Made by a program: the position numbers and the translations under genes. A DNA stretch of 64,000 nt from Eurosta solidaginis (Eukaryota; Arthropoda; Insecta; Diptera; Tephritidae), in contig NC_090319.1 of assembly GCF_040869045.1 (NCBI RefSeq), positions 393,343,601 through 393,407,600 of the forward strand. The letters are read 5' to 3'. Shown here one piece after another: positions 20,611 to 31,628 of this stretch. How positions within the stretch are numbered: the stretch's first letter is position 1; each line of letters begins with the position of its first letter. Under the pieces are notes generated by a model. It was not told where the DNA came from. It saw only the letters and a program-made list of their open reading frames with translations, and searched no databases.

Positions 20611-23600
20611 CGAGAGCAGAAATGGAGGCGGCCTCGCGTTTATCATACACCACTCTGTGCAATATCATATATTTGATCCCGAGATCGACCGCAGGGACAG
20701 TATATTAGAACGCCAAGGATTATCTGTCCGGTCGGGCGATGCAAACCTAGAAATCATCAACATCTACATTTCTCCTGGCACCTGTTGCCCCAGTGGATAC
20801 CGCCCTAATATCAGCGCCGTACTCACTGGCAACAATCGCATTATCTTATGCGATTTCAATGCCCATCACGATCTATGGCATTCAAACTTGCGGGTGGATG
20901 GACAGTAGGGGTGAGATGTTGGCGGATCAAATAGAAGAAACGACGTTCTGCACAATAAACGGAGACGCCCCCACACGTTTGGTAGGAAGCTATCACAGTT
21001 CGGCGGATATTTCAATCGTGAGCGCAGAACTCGTAAACTGCGTCAACTGGCAGCCGATGGTAACATTGGCATCCGACCACCTGCCTATACTTATTTCGCT
21101 CGAGCGTTCCGCCGACTTCATCGTCGCAGAAAAACGCACTTTATTAACTTTAAAAAAGGAAAGTGGGACGAATACAAATCCTTTACAGACAACCGCTTTG
21201 CTGCCCACACTATCCCAACTGATGCCCGCCAAGGGGAGCGTGCTTTCCGTAAGGTCATTGAACCCGCCTCGGCTCGTTTCATTCCCGCCGGTAGAATTCC
21301 CAAAATTCGGCCCCACTTCCCGGCGGAGGCCGCAAGTTTAGCGAAAGAACGTGGCCTTATAAGACAGCTCGATCCCGGCGACCCCCAAATAAGGGATATA
21401 AACCAACGCATCAGATTGCTTGTGGATGAACACAAGCGGATGAAATGGGAGGAGCACTTAAGCGGTTGTAACCTCTCTGCCGGTGTAGGTAAACTTTGGT
21501 CCACCGTAAACGAATCCGTCTAGGCACAATGACAAAGTTTCCATCGCCTTTGGCGATAAACTGCTGTCGGATGCGAAAAAATGCGCGAGGGCTTTCTGCC
21601 GACAATATATAATGCATTCTACGGTCGACAAAGATAGATGGAGGGCCAACAGACACGCACATAAACATAAATTCAGCGCGTCACCAATTACCATCACCGC
21701 CAAAGAGGTTGAGGATGCCATCGGTCATGCTAAACCATCCAAAGCAGTGGGCCCAGACGGCATATCCATGCCGATGCTTAAAAGCCTAGGGAAAGAGGGT
21801 TTCAAATATTAACACATGTATTCAACCTGTCTCTTTCCACCTTTGTCATACCCGAAAAATGGAAAATGGCCAAGGTGGTCCCGCTACTAAAGCCTGGGAA
21901 ACCAGCTAACATAGGAGAGTCATATCGCCCGATATCTCTCCTATCGCCAGTAGCCAAGACGCTTAAAACCATTTTGCTCCCCTACTTCAAAGCAAATTTG
22001 CAGCTAGCCTGCCATCAACATGGCTTCAGAAAACTCCATAGCACTACCACCGCGCTAAATGCCATCAGCACCCAGATAAATTGCGGTTTAAATCAAAACC
22101 CCCACCATAGAACAGTACTCGTAGCGCTTGACCTATCAAAAGCTTTTGATACGGTCAACCATGGCACGTTACTGCAAGACCTGGAAGGGTCTACCCTTCC
22201 CCATGTCTTAAAAGGTGGACCGCAAATTATCTGGGTGGTCGGCAGGTATCGGTGCAATTTAGAAACGAAACATCAAAACCAAGAAGAATTGAATAGGGGG
22301 TGCCACAGGGTGGTGTCCTATACCCACTTTTGTTTAATTTCTACATATCTAAGCTACCTTCGCCACCAGAAGGAGTTACTATCGTTTCCTACGCCGATGA
22401 CTGCACAATAATGGCCACAGGCCCAAGCCCAAAGATCGATGAGTTTTGCAACAGAATAAACGGCTACCTCCCTAATCTCTCCAGTTTTTTCGCCTCGCGA
22501 AACCTGACATTATCACCGATTAAATCCTCCGCGACCTTATTTACAACATGGACGTCCCAAATGTCGACCAATTTGAACATCTACGTCGATGGCACTACGC
22601 TACCGACTGGCCGACACCCCAAAATTTTGCATATGGTCGCCAAGCCTAAAAATTACCCACTGGTATAAGCTACAGGTCTTTGTTGTCACCGCTACCTGCT
22701 GCACAACTTTATGAAGTTGTAACTTATTTTATTTTTCATATATCTGACATAAATCGATCATGAAATAAATAACTAAAACATTTTAAAAGCTTGCAGGTAA
22801 ATTGTAAGCGGTTGTATAGGCGAGTCTGCTGGTTGCAGTTGAAGCACAATTATTTTTATGCATCAGCATAGCTATCGGAAAAATATTAACATGAAGCTAA
22901 GCACAGTATGTTGTCCACGTTTGCAACTGCGCAAAGATATAATATTCAAAGGATCTACAATTGTCCTTACCTATTTAGCGTATACGGCTTATCATATGGT
23001 CCATCAAGCCGTAAAGAAAGGTACCTATGGACAGTGAAAACAAAAGATAAAAAAGAGATTTATCAAAACGAGGCAATACAGTCCACACAAAAAAAAAAAA
23101 AAATAATAATAATAAACAAGCAAAAAATATTTCAAAACAAAGAATATTAAAGAAATAAAAAGCACAAGAGAAGAAAAACATTTTAAAATTCATAAACAAC
23201 AAAAAATACAACATACAGTATAACTTTCATACGGCTCGGTCGATTCGCGCCATCGCAGCTACAATTTGTTGAATAAATAATTTCTATACCTTCATTAAAG
23301 TTGGAAATCGTTTTTCTTTTGATTTTATTTTCGCTACGATTGTTCGAGGTGAGTGCAGTGAACAGTGCAAAAAATGGCTAAAGTTATATATTATACTGCG
23401 CTCATAACCGCCACGGGCTGTCTTCTTATGTCCCCAGAACACCATCTACATAATGAGGTGAGAATACTCCCCATTAGGGAGAGAAATGAGATACTAACCA
23501 AGCAGTTCCTGTTGAATACCCAGAAACCTGGGCATCCGAAAAGACATCTGATTGATGAGCCAACACCGCCTAGGGACTTAAGGAGTCATCTCCGTAAGCA

Positions 23601-24075
23601 TTTTGAGGAAATACGGCACCTGAGAACTCAGCTGTATGAAGCAAAAAAAACACAAGAAGGTCCTTGGTGACCTCCACAAACAGGCGTCGGACCTTTATGC
23701 CAGGAATTGCCCGGTGAATCCAGTACTCAAAAAATAGTACCCAAAACTTGCGAAAGAGGAACGCATACTCCCCAAGGAAACGCGAGTCACTCTGGCTCAA
23801 CTTCGTTCTGATACTGTAACAGGTTAAACTCTTACATATCTAGAATCAACCCCGACATACAAAATGTATGCCCCGCTTGCAATGTGTCCCCACATGACAC
23901 CAACCATCTCTTTAATTGTAATGTGGAACCAACGCCCTAACACCCCTTTCATTATGGTCCACCCCTGTTGAAACAGCAAGTTTCCTTGGACTCCCGTTAG
24001 AGGATATTGATGACAATTTGTGATCGGTCGCAGCTATTAGGTGGGCGAAGCATTGCTACAACAACAACAACAACA
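20611..24075 (+). pseudogene. LINE-A copy 4, 5'-truncated, deleted and interrupted
   Basis: Begins inside the endonuclease domain (GNGGGLAFIIHHSVQYHIFD). It continues through frame-shifted endonuclease (GNNRIILCDFNAHH, where the Gly of the GDFN motif is Cys) and RT with YADDC (about 22390-22405). Around 22625 about 500 bp of ORF2 are deleted. At about 22680 unrelated sequence replaces the next part, and LINE-A resumes at about 23404 to its (CAA)n tail at 24058-24075. Multiple frameshifts and stops make it non-functional. At the place where the full-length copy has a stop (32595) this copy has a sense codon. Confidence 0.88.
22680..23403. other. Unrelated 0.72-kb insertion in LINE-A copy 4
   Basis: AT-rich and non-coding, with A-rich runs around 23088-23200. 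It contains GTTGAATAAATAATTTCTAT and GAGGTGAGTGCAGTGAACAGTGC strings that recall LTR leader sequence, but no ends or target duplication could be fixed. Its identity is unknown. Confidence 0.5.
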
Positions 24076-24148
24076 GCCTTCGGGGAGTGTCCTTATCGCT
24101 ACAACAAGATGACTTTGACGACAATTTGTGAGTGGTCGCACCTATTGA

Positions 24149-24315
24149 TTTTTTCAGTGCGAGTTTAAACCACAGTTAAATTTGAATAATTTTAACCTTG
24201 CCACTTCGTTCGATGACATAAAATTTTGCCACCCAAGTCAGCTTAAGCGGCCGAAGTAGCAGGGTTAAAATCTAGTCAACTTTACCGTAGTTTAAACTGC
24301 ACTGAAAAACAGGCC
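24149..24315. repeat. Short MITE with inverted ends
   Basis: TTTTTCAGTGC at the left and GCACTGAAAAA at the right form the ends. The match continues inward through GAGTTTAAACC / GTAGTTTAAACTGC and through AATTTTAACCTTGCCAC / AGCAGGGTTAAAAT. About 167 bp, non-coding. Confidence 0.8.
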
Positions 24316-24317
24316 AT

Positions 24318-24511
24318 TAATACAACAATACAATCTGGCAAAGGGCAATCAACTTCAAGAGGTTATGAGTATCCCCGGACTTCCGAATTCAATACCCAAC
24401 GAACTGTATATTCAGTTATGAGTACCCTCGATTTACCAATACCACTATCAATCAGCGAGAAAATACTGGACATAGATGAGCTCATGAAGGTCGTAGATGT
24501 TCAAATTTAGG
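24318..24511 (+). CDS. Possible last coding exon of an unidentified host gene
   Basis: A plus-strand frame open from the MITE border reads KGQSTSRGYEYPRTSEFNTQ, then VYSVMSTLDLPIPLSISEKI, then LDIDELMKVVDVQI and stop at 24509-24511. The composition looks like real protein, not random AT-rich translation. It is followed by about 500 bp of AT-rich sequence resembling a 3' untranslated region, with an AATAAATAAA string near 24920. I do not recognise the protein. No splice acceptor could be fixed because the MITE abuts it; it could also be chance. Confidence 0.3.
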
Positions 24512-25932
24512 AAACCTCTCTGATTATTTTATGAATACGAACAGTTGATGGGGTTCATCGCTGTAAAACAAAACTAATTCTTTGTCGTATAATCATATTT
24601 TATTTCATGTAAATGTATTAAGTATATGTTAGTTTATATATGTATGTAGTTATATACTATAAATGTACGTATGTATAAGCATATGAATGCAATGTATTTT
24701 ACTTGTAATATGACTATATGATTAGTGACTATCTCAAGAGAATATTTGTATCCATTATATGTATGTATGTTTCTAGATATCGTGACATCATTTTTATTAA
24801 AAGTTAATCAAACATTCATCTCTTAACCTCATAACTCATGATTCTGGTTCCATATTATAGAAATATAAACACATATCTTCCGATTGTTTATCTGCTTACA
24901 TCATCAATTCAGCTTCAAAATAAATAAACTTTGAATCTAAAATACGTACATGATTTTCGGGAGTATAATCTATGTAAATATGGAGATATTTTAGCAGACG
25001 AATTTTCAGTGCACGCAGTTTACAAACTATTTTTTTTTAACATGAGCTTCATACAAATGTCAATTGTTTTCTAGTATGCACATCTGACATACCTGTTTAC
25101 AATTATGACTCAATTCGACAGAATGTCTGACGAGTGTAGTATTCCCTTATTAAATTAAATATGATCAGAAACTCAAAAACTGTATAATTATATTTAAAAT
25201 ATTCTTTTATTTTAAAACCAATTATGCAGCTATTTTCCCGGAATCGTTTCGACCCGTGACAGCCATCAGTTAGACAAGGTTATGTGTATGACTATTTATT
25301 CAAATAAATGACGTTTTCATTTCCAGCCATGTTGAATGTGGGGTTGCATATTTGGAATCTTACCAATACAAATAGTTACATAACACAAAATATGATTAAA
25401 CCTTTTTATAGTGATTAAATAATATTAAAAACTAGCCTGAGACTAAAATAACTATTTATGCTGACACATACAGTGGCGATCAAAAGTGAATGCCTTGTTT
25501 GTTCATTTGTATGGTAATTTATTTTGATAATAAGAATCGATAATTATGGACTCTTGTTTTGACCGCAGCATTTATATTTATTTATTCCTGTTATAAATCG
25601 TTGGGGTAAGGTAATATTAAAATGATAAGATTATGAACGTAAACGTATGGGCTACAAGATCACTTCTTATATAAAAGTCACTTTAACATTTAACCACATT
25701 TTTTATGTTTTTATAGAATTTTTCGATTTTTTAGAATTCGTTAACAAATCTGCACGTCTTTTGCTTTCAATATGCACTAAATATATTATTGCCATGGATT
25801 TAATGCTACCAACGATTCATAGCAGTACAAAAATTTCAACGAAATGTTAAAAAATAGAAAATAACATTTTAATCAGTTCTATCGTGCAAATTATCGATTA
25901 ACGTATCTTCCAGATTCCTAAATCTACAATGC
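24512..25932. other. AT-rich intergenic region / 3' untranslated regions
   Basis: No convincing coding sequence. It probably holds the 3' untranslated region of the possible exon ending at 24511 and that of the RNF37-like gene, which ends at 25933 on the other strand. AATAAA on the minus strand lies near 25575. Confidence 0.45.
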
Positions 25933-27474
25933 TTACAATTTATGATAACGTTCAACATCAGTTGTACGAAATCTGGTCTTACATATGCACATTTCTTCCT
26001 TGGTCAAGTTTACAAGGCATGCACGGCATACAAGATGTCGGCATGTTAGTATTTCATATGAAAAATCCTCTGTATTGCATCGTATACAAGAAGCTATTTT
26101 AATGTCTACAGGTGGGCATGTATATCGTGTCGCATTTTGTAATGCTTCCTGTATAGCATTATGGATACCTGATGCCGTGGTTGTGGAAGATGCCACTGTA
26201 AACGGCATCGGGTTGGTTGAAAATGATGACGAAGTACATGATGATGTCTGCGTTGAGGTAAGCGCTTGTGTTTCCAATCGATATGATGAGGTGTTGCTGA
26301 GTCTAGCTCGCTTTGGTGGTAGTATTGGCGATGACAATGTTGCGGTGGCAGAAGCCTGAGATGAGGATTTATAATATGTCGTTGAGAGAGATGAATAAGT
26401 TCCTGCTGTTGAAGAGTGTCTTTGACATAGACTTGCAAATTGCGACGCGTGTCGATTTTTGCTACGACGAACAAAGGAACTGCCAAGAGAACGTGGTACA
26501 GTTTTGAAGTGTTCGGAATTTTCCATAAGGAACTTTTCTATGCGTGCCTTAAGGGCGAGGTTAAGAATGGCTTTACGATATGAGGTAAATTCAAGGCCTG
26601 TAAACGGATCCGATGGCAAACGGCCCCATTTGGCCTCCACTTCGGAATGTTTGTCAATAGTTGATTGATCGACTATTTTGCCTGATGGAAGCACAGTTGG
26701 AAATATCTGAAATTATTATGTAGAAACGATTAGCAAACGATTTAAACAGAATAAGCTAAAAATATTTACCATTAACTCCCATGTAATTTGATCGAGAAAC
26801 TCTTCTGGAATTTTTAAAGTTGAATATTCGTTTAACTCTGGTACACGTGAAGGTGAGCGCTGACCGTGATCTTGAGAATTTTGAAAACCATGTGGATTAA
26901 TAATTTCACTCCATATTGTTTTCATAAGCTCACGATCCGCCTTTTCTAACGATCGTGCTGGCAACCCCCATACTTCAATTTTTCGTAGCAATGGCGGACT
27001 TCGCTTGGAAGCACAAATGATGACCTTCAGACTGCTAGCGTTGGAAAGCAAACGGTGTGCTGTTTTAAAGAAAAATGTTTTTTTGTTTTGGGCTTGTGTG
27101 GCAGCACTTTCGGCATTACTGCGTGAATTATAATCGCTTTGATAACAAAAGGTGACTGACTCCACACCCTCAGCGAGGTCACGCACATAAGCAACACGCT
27201 CCCAAATGCCTTCGAATTTACCATGCAACTCAAAGGCGGTCGAACGTAAAGCACCATTGGTATTCCATAACTTAATCACCTTCACTTCTATAGCTTTTGG
27301 AAAGTCAAACACAATTTCTACGGGTGGTTTGGTGACGGCATACGCCATGAACCCTCGTGCTAATTGTTCTGTGTCATCTGCGATTAAATTATTCGCAGAG
27401 TAGCCATCTTCGCAAAGTGCTTCGCACTCCACCGACGGTTTTAACTTGGAGCTTAGAAAATTAATCAAACTCAT
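25933..27474 (-). CDS. RING finger protein 37 / UBOX5-type E3 ubiquitin ligase
   Basis: An E3 ubiquitin ligase of the U-box type; the human relative UBOX5 (RNF37) is nuclear. Two exons on the minus strand: 27474-26770 (starts MSLINFLSSKLKPSVECEAL) and 26706-25933 (stop 25933-25935). They are joined across a 63-bp GT/AG intron in phase 0, giving 492 residues against about 540 in human. The N-terminal 220 residues match the conserved RNF37 N-terminal domain (KVIKLWNTNGAL, RKIEVWGLP). The U-box spans the exon junction: IPEEFLDQITWELM in exon 1, then LPSGKIVDQSTI, SDPFTGLEF and LKARIEKFL in exon 2. A Ser/Thr-rich linker follows. The last 50 residues form a RING finger (CIRC, CRHLVCRACL, CIC). The domain order is exactly that of the family, and no inactivating change is seen. 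Confidence 0.93.
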
Positions 27475-28309
27475 TTAGCACAATGTGAGTAACGCACCAA
27501 GGAAAATTTTGTTCAGAAATGCTACTTTTTCACGTAGCCGTGTTAGTATGTTAAAGATGGCGTCGTCGACTTCCGTCTCTATTGTCTGCTTTCAACGAAA
27601 TTTGCTATTACGACCTCACCTCGTTTTCAACAGCGTTTTTGGCAATTTTCAGCACCCTCTTTATTTTTTAAAATTAATAAAAAAACAAAGAACAAAATTT
27701 GTATTAATAAAAGAAACAATGCACTCAATTCTTCCGGGATAGAATTTGTAAAAAGTGTTGTTGCTTCTTATCTTGGCTTGTCAGCTTGTCAGGTGCTATT
27801 TTTGACATATGATTGCTTGATCTGAAATAATTGCGTTTTTGATTTTTTTAGGGATGCCATTACCCGGAAAATCGTCAACTATTATTGGACAGAGATTGAC
27901 ATGGTAGATTTCAAGATGGTTATGATGAATAGAGATGGCTTTTGTTAGTAATGGATGCGCCGAACGGGATATTATTCGTTTTTTACCCAATATAATTCGA
28001 TTTTTGCAGCGCTAACAAAGCTGTTGTGATATTTAAATTAAATTAAATCTTGCGGTTTGGAATATATAATTTAAAAATAAACTTGTGTTCACTTTTCTTT
28101 GTGTGTACAAAAAATCATCAAAATTACAACCACCACATGCCAATTACAATTTCTTTTTCAAGATCTCTTGACAGAACCAAAATTTATTACTTCCGTTTTC
28201 GGTTTCATGATCCTGGATCAAAAATGCATCTTTTGATACCACTCTTGATACATATACGTTTACGTACAACAAACATTGTTGTTGCATTTGCATGTTAAAT
28301 GGATAATTA
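27475..28309. other. Upstream region of the RNF37-like gene
   Basis: No further gene recognised. It presumably includes the promoter and 5' untranslated region. The small open frames lack family features. Confidence 0.4.
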
Positions 28310-28680
28310 ATGGTGACTTATAACCATAAAACCATAACCAGATAAAACAGCTGATAGAACCTACCTTAAGGAAATCAATGTAATCGATTAATGGTGCCAT
28401 AGCATAACGCTAACGACATAACCAAATCATAGCTAACCAATTGGTTTTGGTTTTTCGCCATATCCATAACCTAAAAATATTTGAGTTGGTGAAATTATTA
28501 ACTTTTTGTATATTTTATTTATTGATTTGGATACATTTTGACTAAGAGACTTATTTTTTGTGGAATATGTTTGCAATTTTTTGCTTTTTCTTAATTTTTA
28601 TGAAATTTTCACGATTTTTAGGTTAAGGCACCATTAATCGATCACATTGGAGATGGATGTGGATATGGGTATGGTTGCGA
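28310..28680. repeat. Dispersed MITE-like repeat (copy 2)
   Basis: Colinear with 2480-2690 through AACAGCTGAT, AATCGATTAATGGTGCC and AGCTAACCAATTG. GGCACCATTAATCGAT at about 28625 is the inverse of ATCGATTAATGGTGCC at about 28384, so the unit has inverted internal ends about 240 bp apart. Confidence 0.65.
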
Positions 28681-28934
28681 CTATGGCATTATGGAAGTTT
28701 AATTTAGCCTTAAATCTCTATCCGTATCTGGTTCACGTTTCATTAGAACACAAGGAGAATAAGTGTAGAGGTTGAAACATAGTCACATATTTCAGTTACA
28801 TCTGAGTATAATGCGTATTGAAATTTAGTAGTACAAATTTTATCCGCAGCAATTTCAGAGGTGTATTTAAAATTTGACGCTTAGCAGTCCATATAAAGTT
28901 TAAGCGTAAACGTCTATAGATGTAAAAAAAAACA

Positions 28935-29620
28935 CAGCTATTATGACGTCTAATCTCTCTCCAAATTTTCGTTGTGTATCTAATTTTGAAGCGAATAGAA
29001 ATTTGTTGTCGACGCTGTATCGAATTAGAAGAAAATTGTTTGATACGTAAGTTTCTTGTGTTTATCTTCTACTTTTTTGCTACCTAGTAAAAATTTCAAA
29101 CTATTTGTATTAATCGTATATAGTGTATGATGCTTTACTTTTATTAAAAATAATATCCACACAAAAATTATTTAAAAAAAAAGATAATATTTTCATGATA
29201 CAAAATTGAATAATAATGAAAATTTTTGAATATATAAAAATCAATATTGATAATTAAAATATTGTAAAACATGTTAAAATTACAAAGTTTAAAGTAAAAT
29301 AACAAAGTTAAAAAAATAATTGAGTCCATATAATTTAAGAACCCTACATATACATAGGTCCAAGGTCGTGAATACAAAACAACTGCTTGGAAGCCTGGTT
29401 TCAAAAAGTGGACAAAATCCGCTTAAAACAAAAGGAACTTGCAGAAAGGATCAGGTGGAAAAAATTCCGAGTGCATTCTTGTACCCAATGCTCAGTTGAG
29501 ACAATCCCCAACGCAAAATCTGAGAATTGTTGCCAATTTCAAACGGGTTGGAATAGACTTGGCTCTTGTGCATTGTTGCAACCATTCATCTTTACTGGAT
29601 AGTAAGTCCATGAACGCTTA
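28935..29620 (+). mobile_element. Decayed relative of the DNA transposon at 37030
   Basis: Shares with 37105-37680 a first coding segment (NFRCVSNF.ANRNLLS.LYRI), a GTAAGT splice donor (29047) and the acceptor TAG-GTCCAAGGTCGTGAATAC (acceptor AG 29356-29357). It also shares TTGGCTCTTGTGCATTG...AAGTCCATGAACGC further on. It has many changes, a longer AT-filled intron and no clear inverted ends, so it is an old copy of the same family. Confidence 0.72.
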
Positions 29621-29631
29621 TATGGTCATTA

Positions 29632-30690
29632 TCGGGAGTCCAAGGAAACTTGCTGTTTCAACAGGGGTGGACCATAACGAGAGGGGTGTTAGAGGCATTG
29701 GGTTTAGGGGATAGAATATACCCGCGATAGGTATGCCTGTCGTAAGAGGCGCTAAAAAACCAGATTCAAGGGGGTGTGTAGCGCAACCTTTTCAGGTTGG
29801 CAACGCAATATATAGCTTATCCAAACCCAATTGTCAACCTCACCTTCGAGCGGCGAATCCCGTTTCACTAACAGACGAGGCTCTGGCGACCCCAAGCTCC
29901 TCATGGAACTTGGGGGTGGGAAGGGGGGATGGCCTGAAGGTTTAATGTGGCTATATAACGCGTTCCCTGGATGGTCGGGCTAGCACATTAATGGAGCTGT
30001 GTTACCGGAGCGTATCGGATCTGTATCCGGCAAACACTACCCAAAGCATTCGGGGAGTAACCTTATCGCTACAACAACAGACGTTGGTTCCAGACTACAG
30101 TTAAAGAGATAGTTGGTGTCATGCGCGGACACATTACAAGCAGGACATATGTTTTTTATGTCGGGGTTGATTCTGGACAGGTAAGAGTTTAACCTGTTAC
30201 AGTGTCTAGATCGAAGTTGAGCTAGAGTGACTCGAGTTTCCCTAGGGAGTGTGCGTTCCTCTTCAGGAACTGTTTGGTCAGCATTTCATTTCTCTCCCTA
30301 ATTGGGGAGTATTCTCGCCCCATTATGTAGATGGTGTTCTAGGGACATAAGAAGACAACCCGTGGCGGTTCTGATGGTAGTATTTTGGAAGGCCTGTAGC
30401 TTCTTCCAGTAGGTAGTCTTTAGGCTTGGCGACCATATCGGCTGGCCAATTGCTTTGTAAGTGGTAATGAGCGTTTCTTTATCTTTTCCCCAAATACTGC
30501 CAGGAAGAGATTTAAGGATTTTATTACAGCTATGGATTTTCGGTACAATTGCGGCTGCATGCAAGCTAAAATGTAGATCCTGATCAAATACCCAAGATTT
30601 AGGGGTGTAAGATAGTCGCTAGCGTAGTGCCATTGACGTGGATGTTCAAAATGGCGACCCCATATTGATATACCGGATCATACTTAACAG
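29632..30690 (-). pseudogene. LINE-A copy 5 (antisense), split by a SINE-A insertion
   Basis: 29632-29701 is antisense to the last codons of LINE-A ORF2, and 30082-30690 continues inward. That second part includes the HDTNHLF cysteine-motif region, and the stretch from 30564 down reads IVPKIHSCNKILKSLPGSIW. The SINE-A at 29702-30081 separates the two parts. Frameshifts and a deletion near 30240-30280 disable it. Confidence 0.85.
29702..30081 (+). repeat. SINE-A copy inside LINE-A copy 5
   Basis: About 380 bp from GTTTAGGGGATAGAATATACCC to the tail GCTACAACAACA. The flanks GGCATTGG (left) and GACGTTGG (right) resemble a short diverged target duplication. The LINE-A sequence resumes exactly after it. 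Confidence 0.85.
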
Positions 30691-30750
30691 CCTACTTGGT
30701 TGCTTGCGGTTCCATGTTCTTGCAAGAGGAATGTAGAGCTGGAGGTAATA

Positions 30751-30786
30751 GTCTAGTTGAGGGTCGACTGCTAATACGCTACCAAA
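30751..30786. repeat. MITE-B, left part, split by LINE-A copy 6
   Basis: TAGTCTAGTTGAGGGTCGAC...CTACCAAA matches the left end of MITE-B at 18660-18690. The continuation is found after the LINE, at 34864-34960. Confidence 0.85.
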
Positions 30787-30816
30787 CTGCTATCGCTTCC
30801 CAAGGCAGTCGGTTCT

Positions 30817-31443
30817 ATGTACCGGAGCGACTCGGGATTTTTCCCGACCAAGGACTGTCATTTCAGTGTGACCCTATTTAGTTTGTTTCGTCCCTCCCAC
30901 AAATTGTCATCCTCCCAGCAGCTCCTTGCAGCAGGACTGCTACATATTCTCTTACTCCGGGAAGGTATCGAACCCAATCCGGGTCCGTCTCCTGACCCCG
31001 ATCATAAGAAATGGTTTTGCTGCATTTGCCAGAAAAGAATCTTTTTAGGACGGTCATACTCTGTTCAGTGTGTCTCGTGCAAGGGATGGTTGCATCAGAC
31101 AGGTTGTTCTGGGCTTGATCCCAAAACCCGACGTCCACGTAACTTTTATAAATCTTTTGTGGCTCCTTGCTGCTCACGCCCAAGGGCGTCCTGTAGTCTA
31201 CGCCTAAGCGTATCCCCACTACCTTCCAGCAGCTTCGCTGCTCAGCAAGCCACAACAAGTACCCGCTGCTGCTCGCGCCCCACGGCGCCAACAACTCAAA
31301 CAGCTGATACCACTCATAACTACTACCTTCGTAGTAGAGCTGGTTGCAATGCTGAGCATCAGCCCCTGCCCCCGTCTTCTTCTCCCCCCCCCCCCCCCTC
31401 TTTTCTGGCAGCAATCGTGCAGGTCAGGGAAACAGACTCTTAG
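30817..31443 (+). CDS. LINE-A ORF1 protein with 2A-like motif and PHD/zinc finger
   Basis: 208 residues from the ATG at 30817. A hydrophobic stretch (LLAAGLLHILLL, residues 36-47) leads into GIEPNPGP (residues 50-57, 30964-30987). That matches the 2A ribosome-skipping consensus D(V/I)ExNPGP except for Gly in place of the first Asp. A Cys/His finger follows (FCCICQKR ... VQCVSCKGWLHQTGCSG, about residues 66-95), arranged like a PHD finger. ORF1 proteins of CR1-type LINEs are known to carry such fingers. The C-terminal half is low-complexity, rich in Ser, Pro and Cys, with a C-run at 31386-31398. The role is probably RNA or chromatin binding; this is inference. Confidence 0.78.
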   Translation: MYRSDSGFFPTKDCHFSVTLFSLFRPSHKLSSSQQLLAAGLLHILLLREGIEPNPGPSPDPDHKKWFCCICQKRIFLGRSYSVQCVSCKGWLHQTGCSGLDPKTRRPRNFYKSFVAPCCSRPRASCSLRLSVSPLPSSSFAAQQATTSTRCCSRPTAPTTQTADTTHNYYLRSRAGCNAEHQPLPPSSSPPPPPSFLAAIVQVRETDS

Positions 31444-31628
31444 TCCCTGCCTCCGTTTGCACCGTATGCCAGCACAGAATATATAGGTTTGCGACATCCG
31501 CTCAATGCAGCTCCTGCCTTGGGTGGTGCCACTTTCCTAGATGTTCTGGTCTCCGCGACGGCAACCCCCCGACGGGTTTCATCGCGCCATGTTGCCAGGT
31601 CGCAAACCCAAATCATCCGGGTACCCCA

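Noticed and set aside
29100..29400. AT-rich minus-strand frame as a membrane protein
   Set aside because: The Phe/Ile/Tyr-rich translation is an artefact of an AT-rich intron-like stretch inside a decayed transposon.
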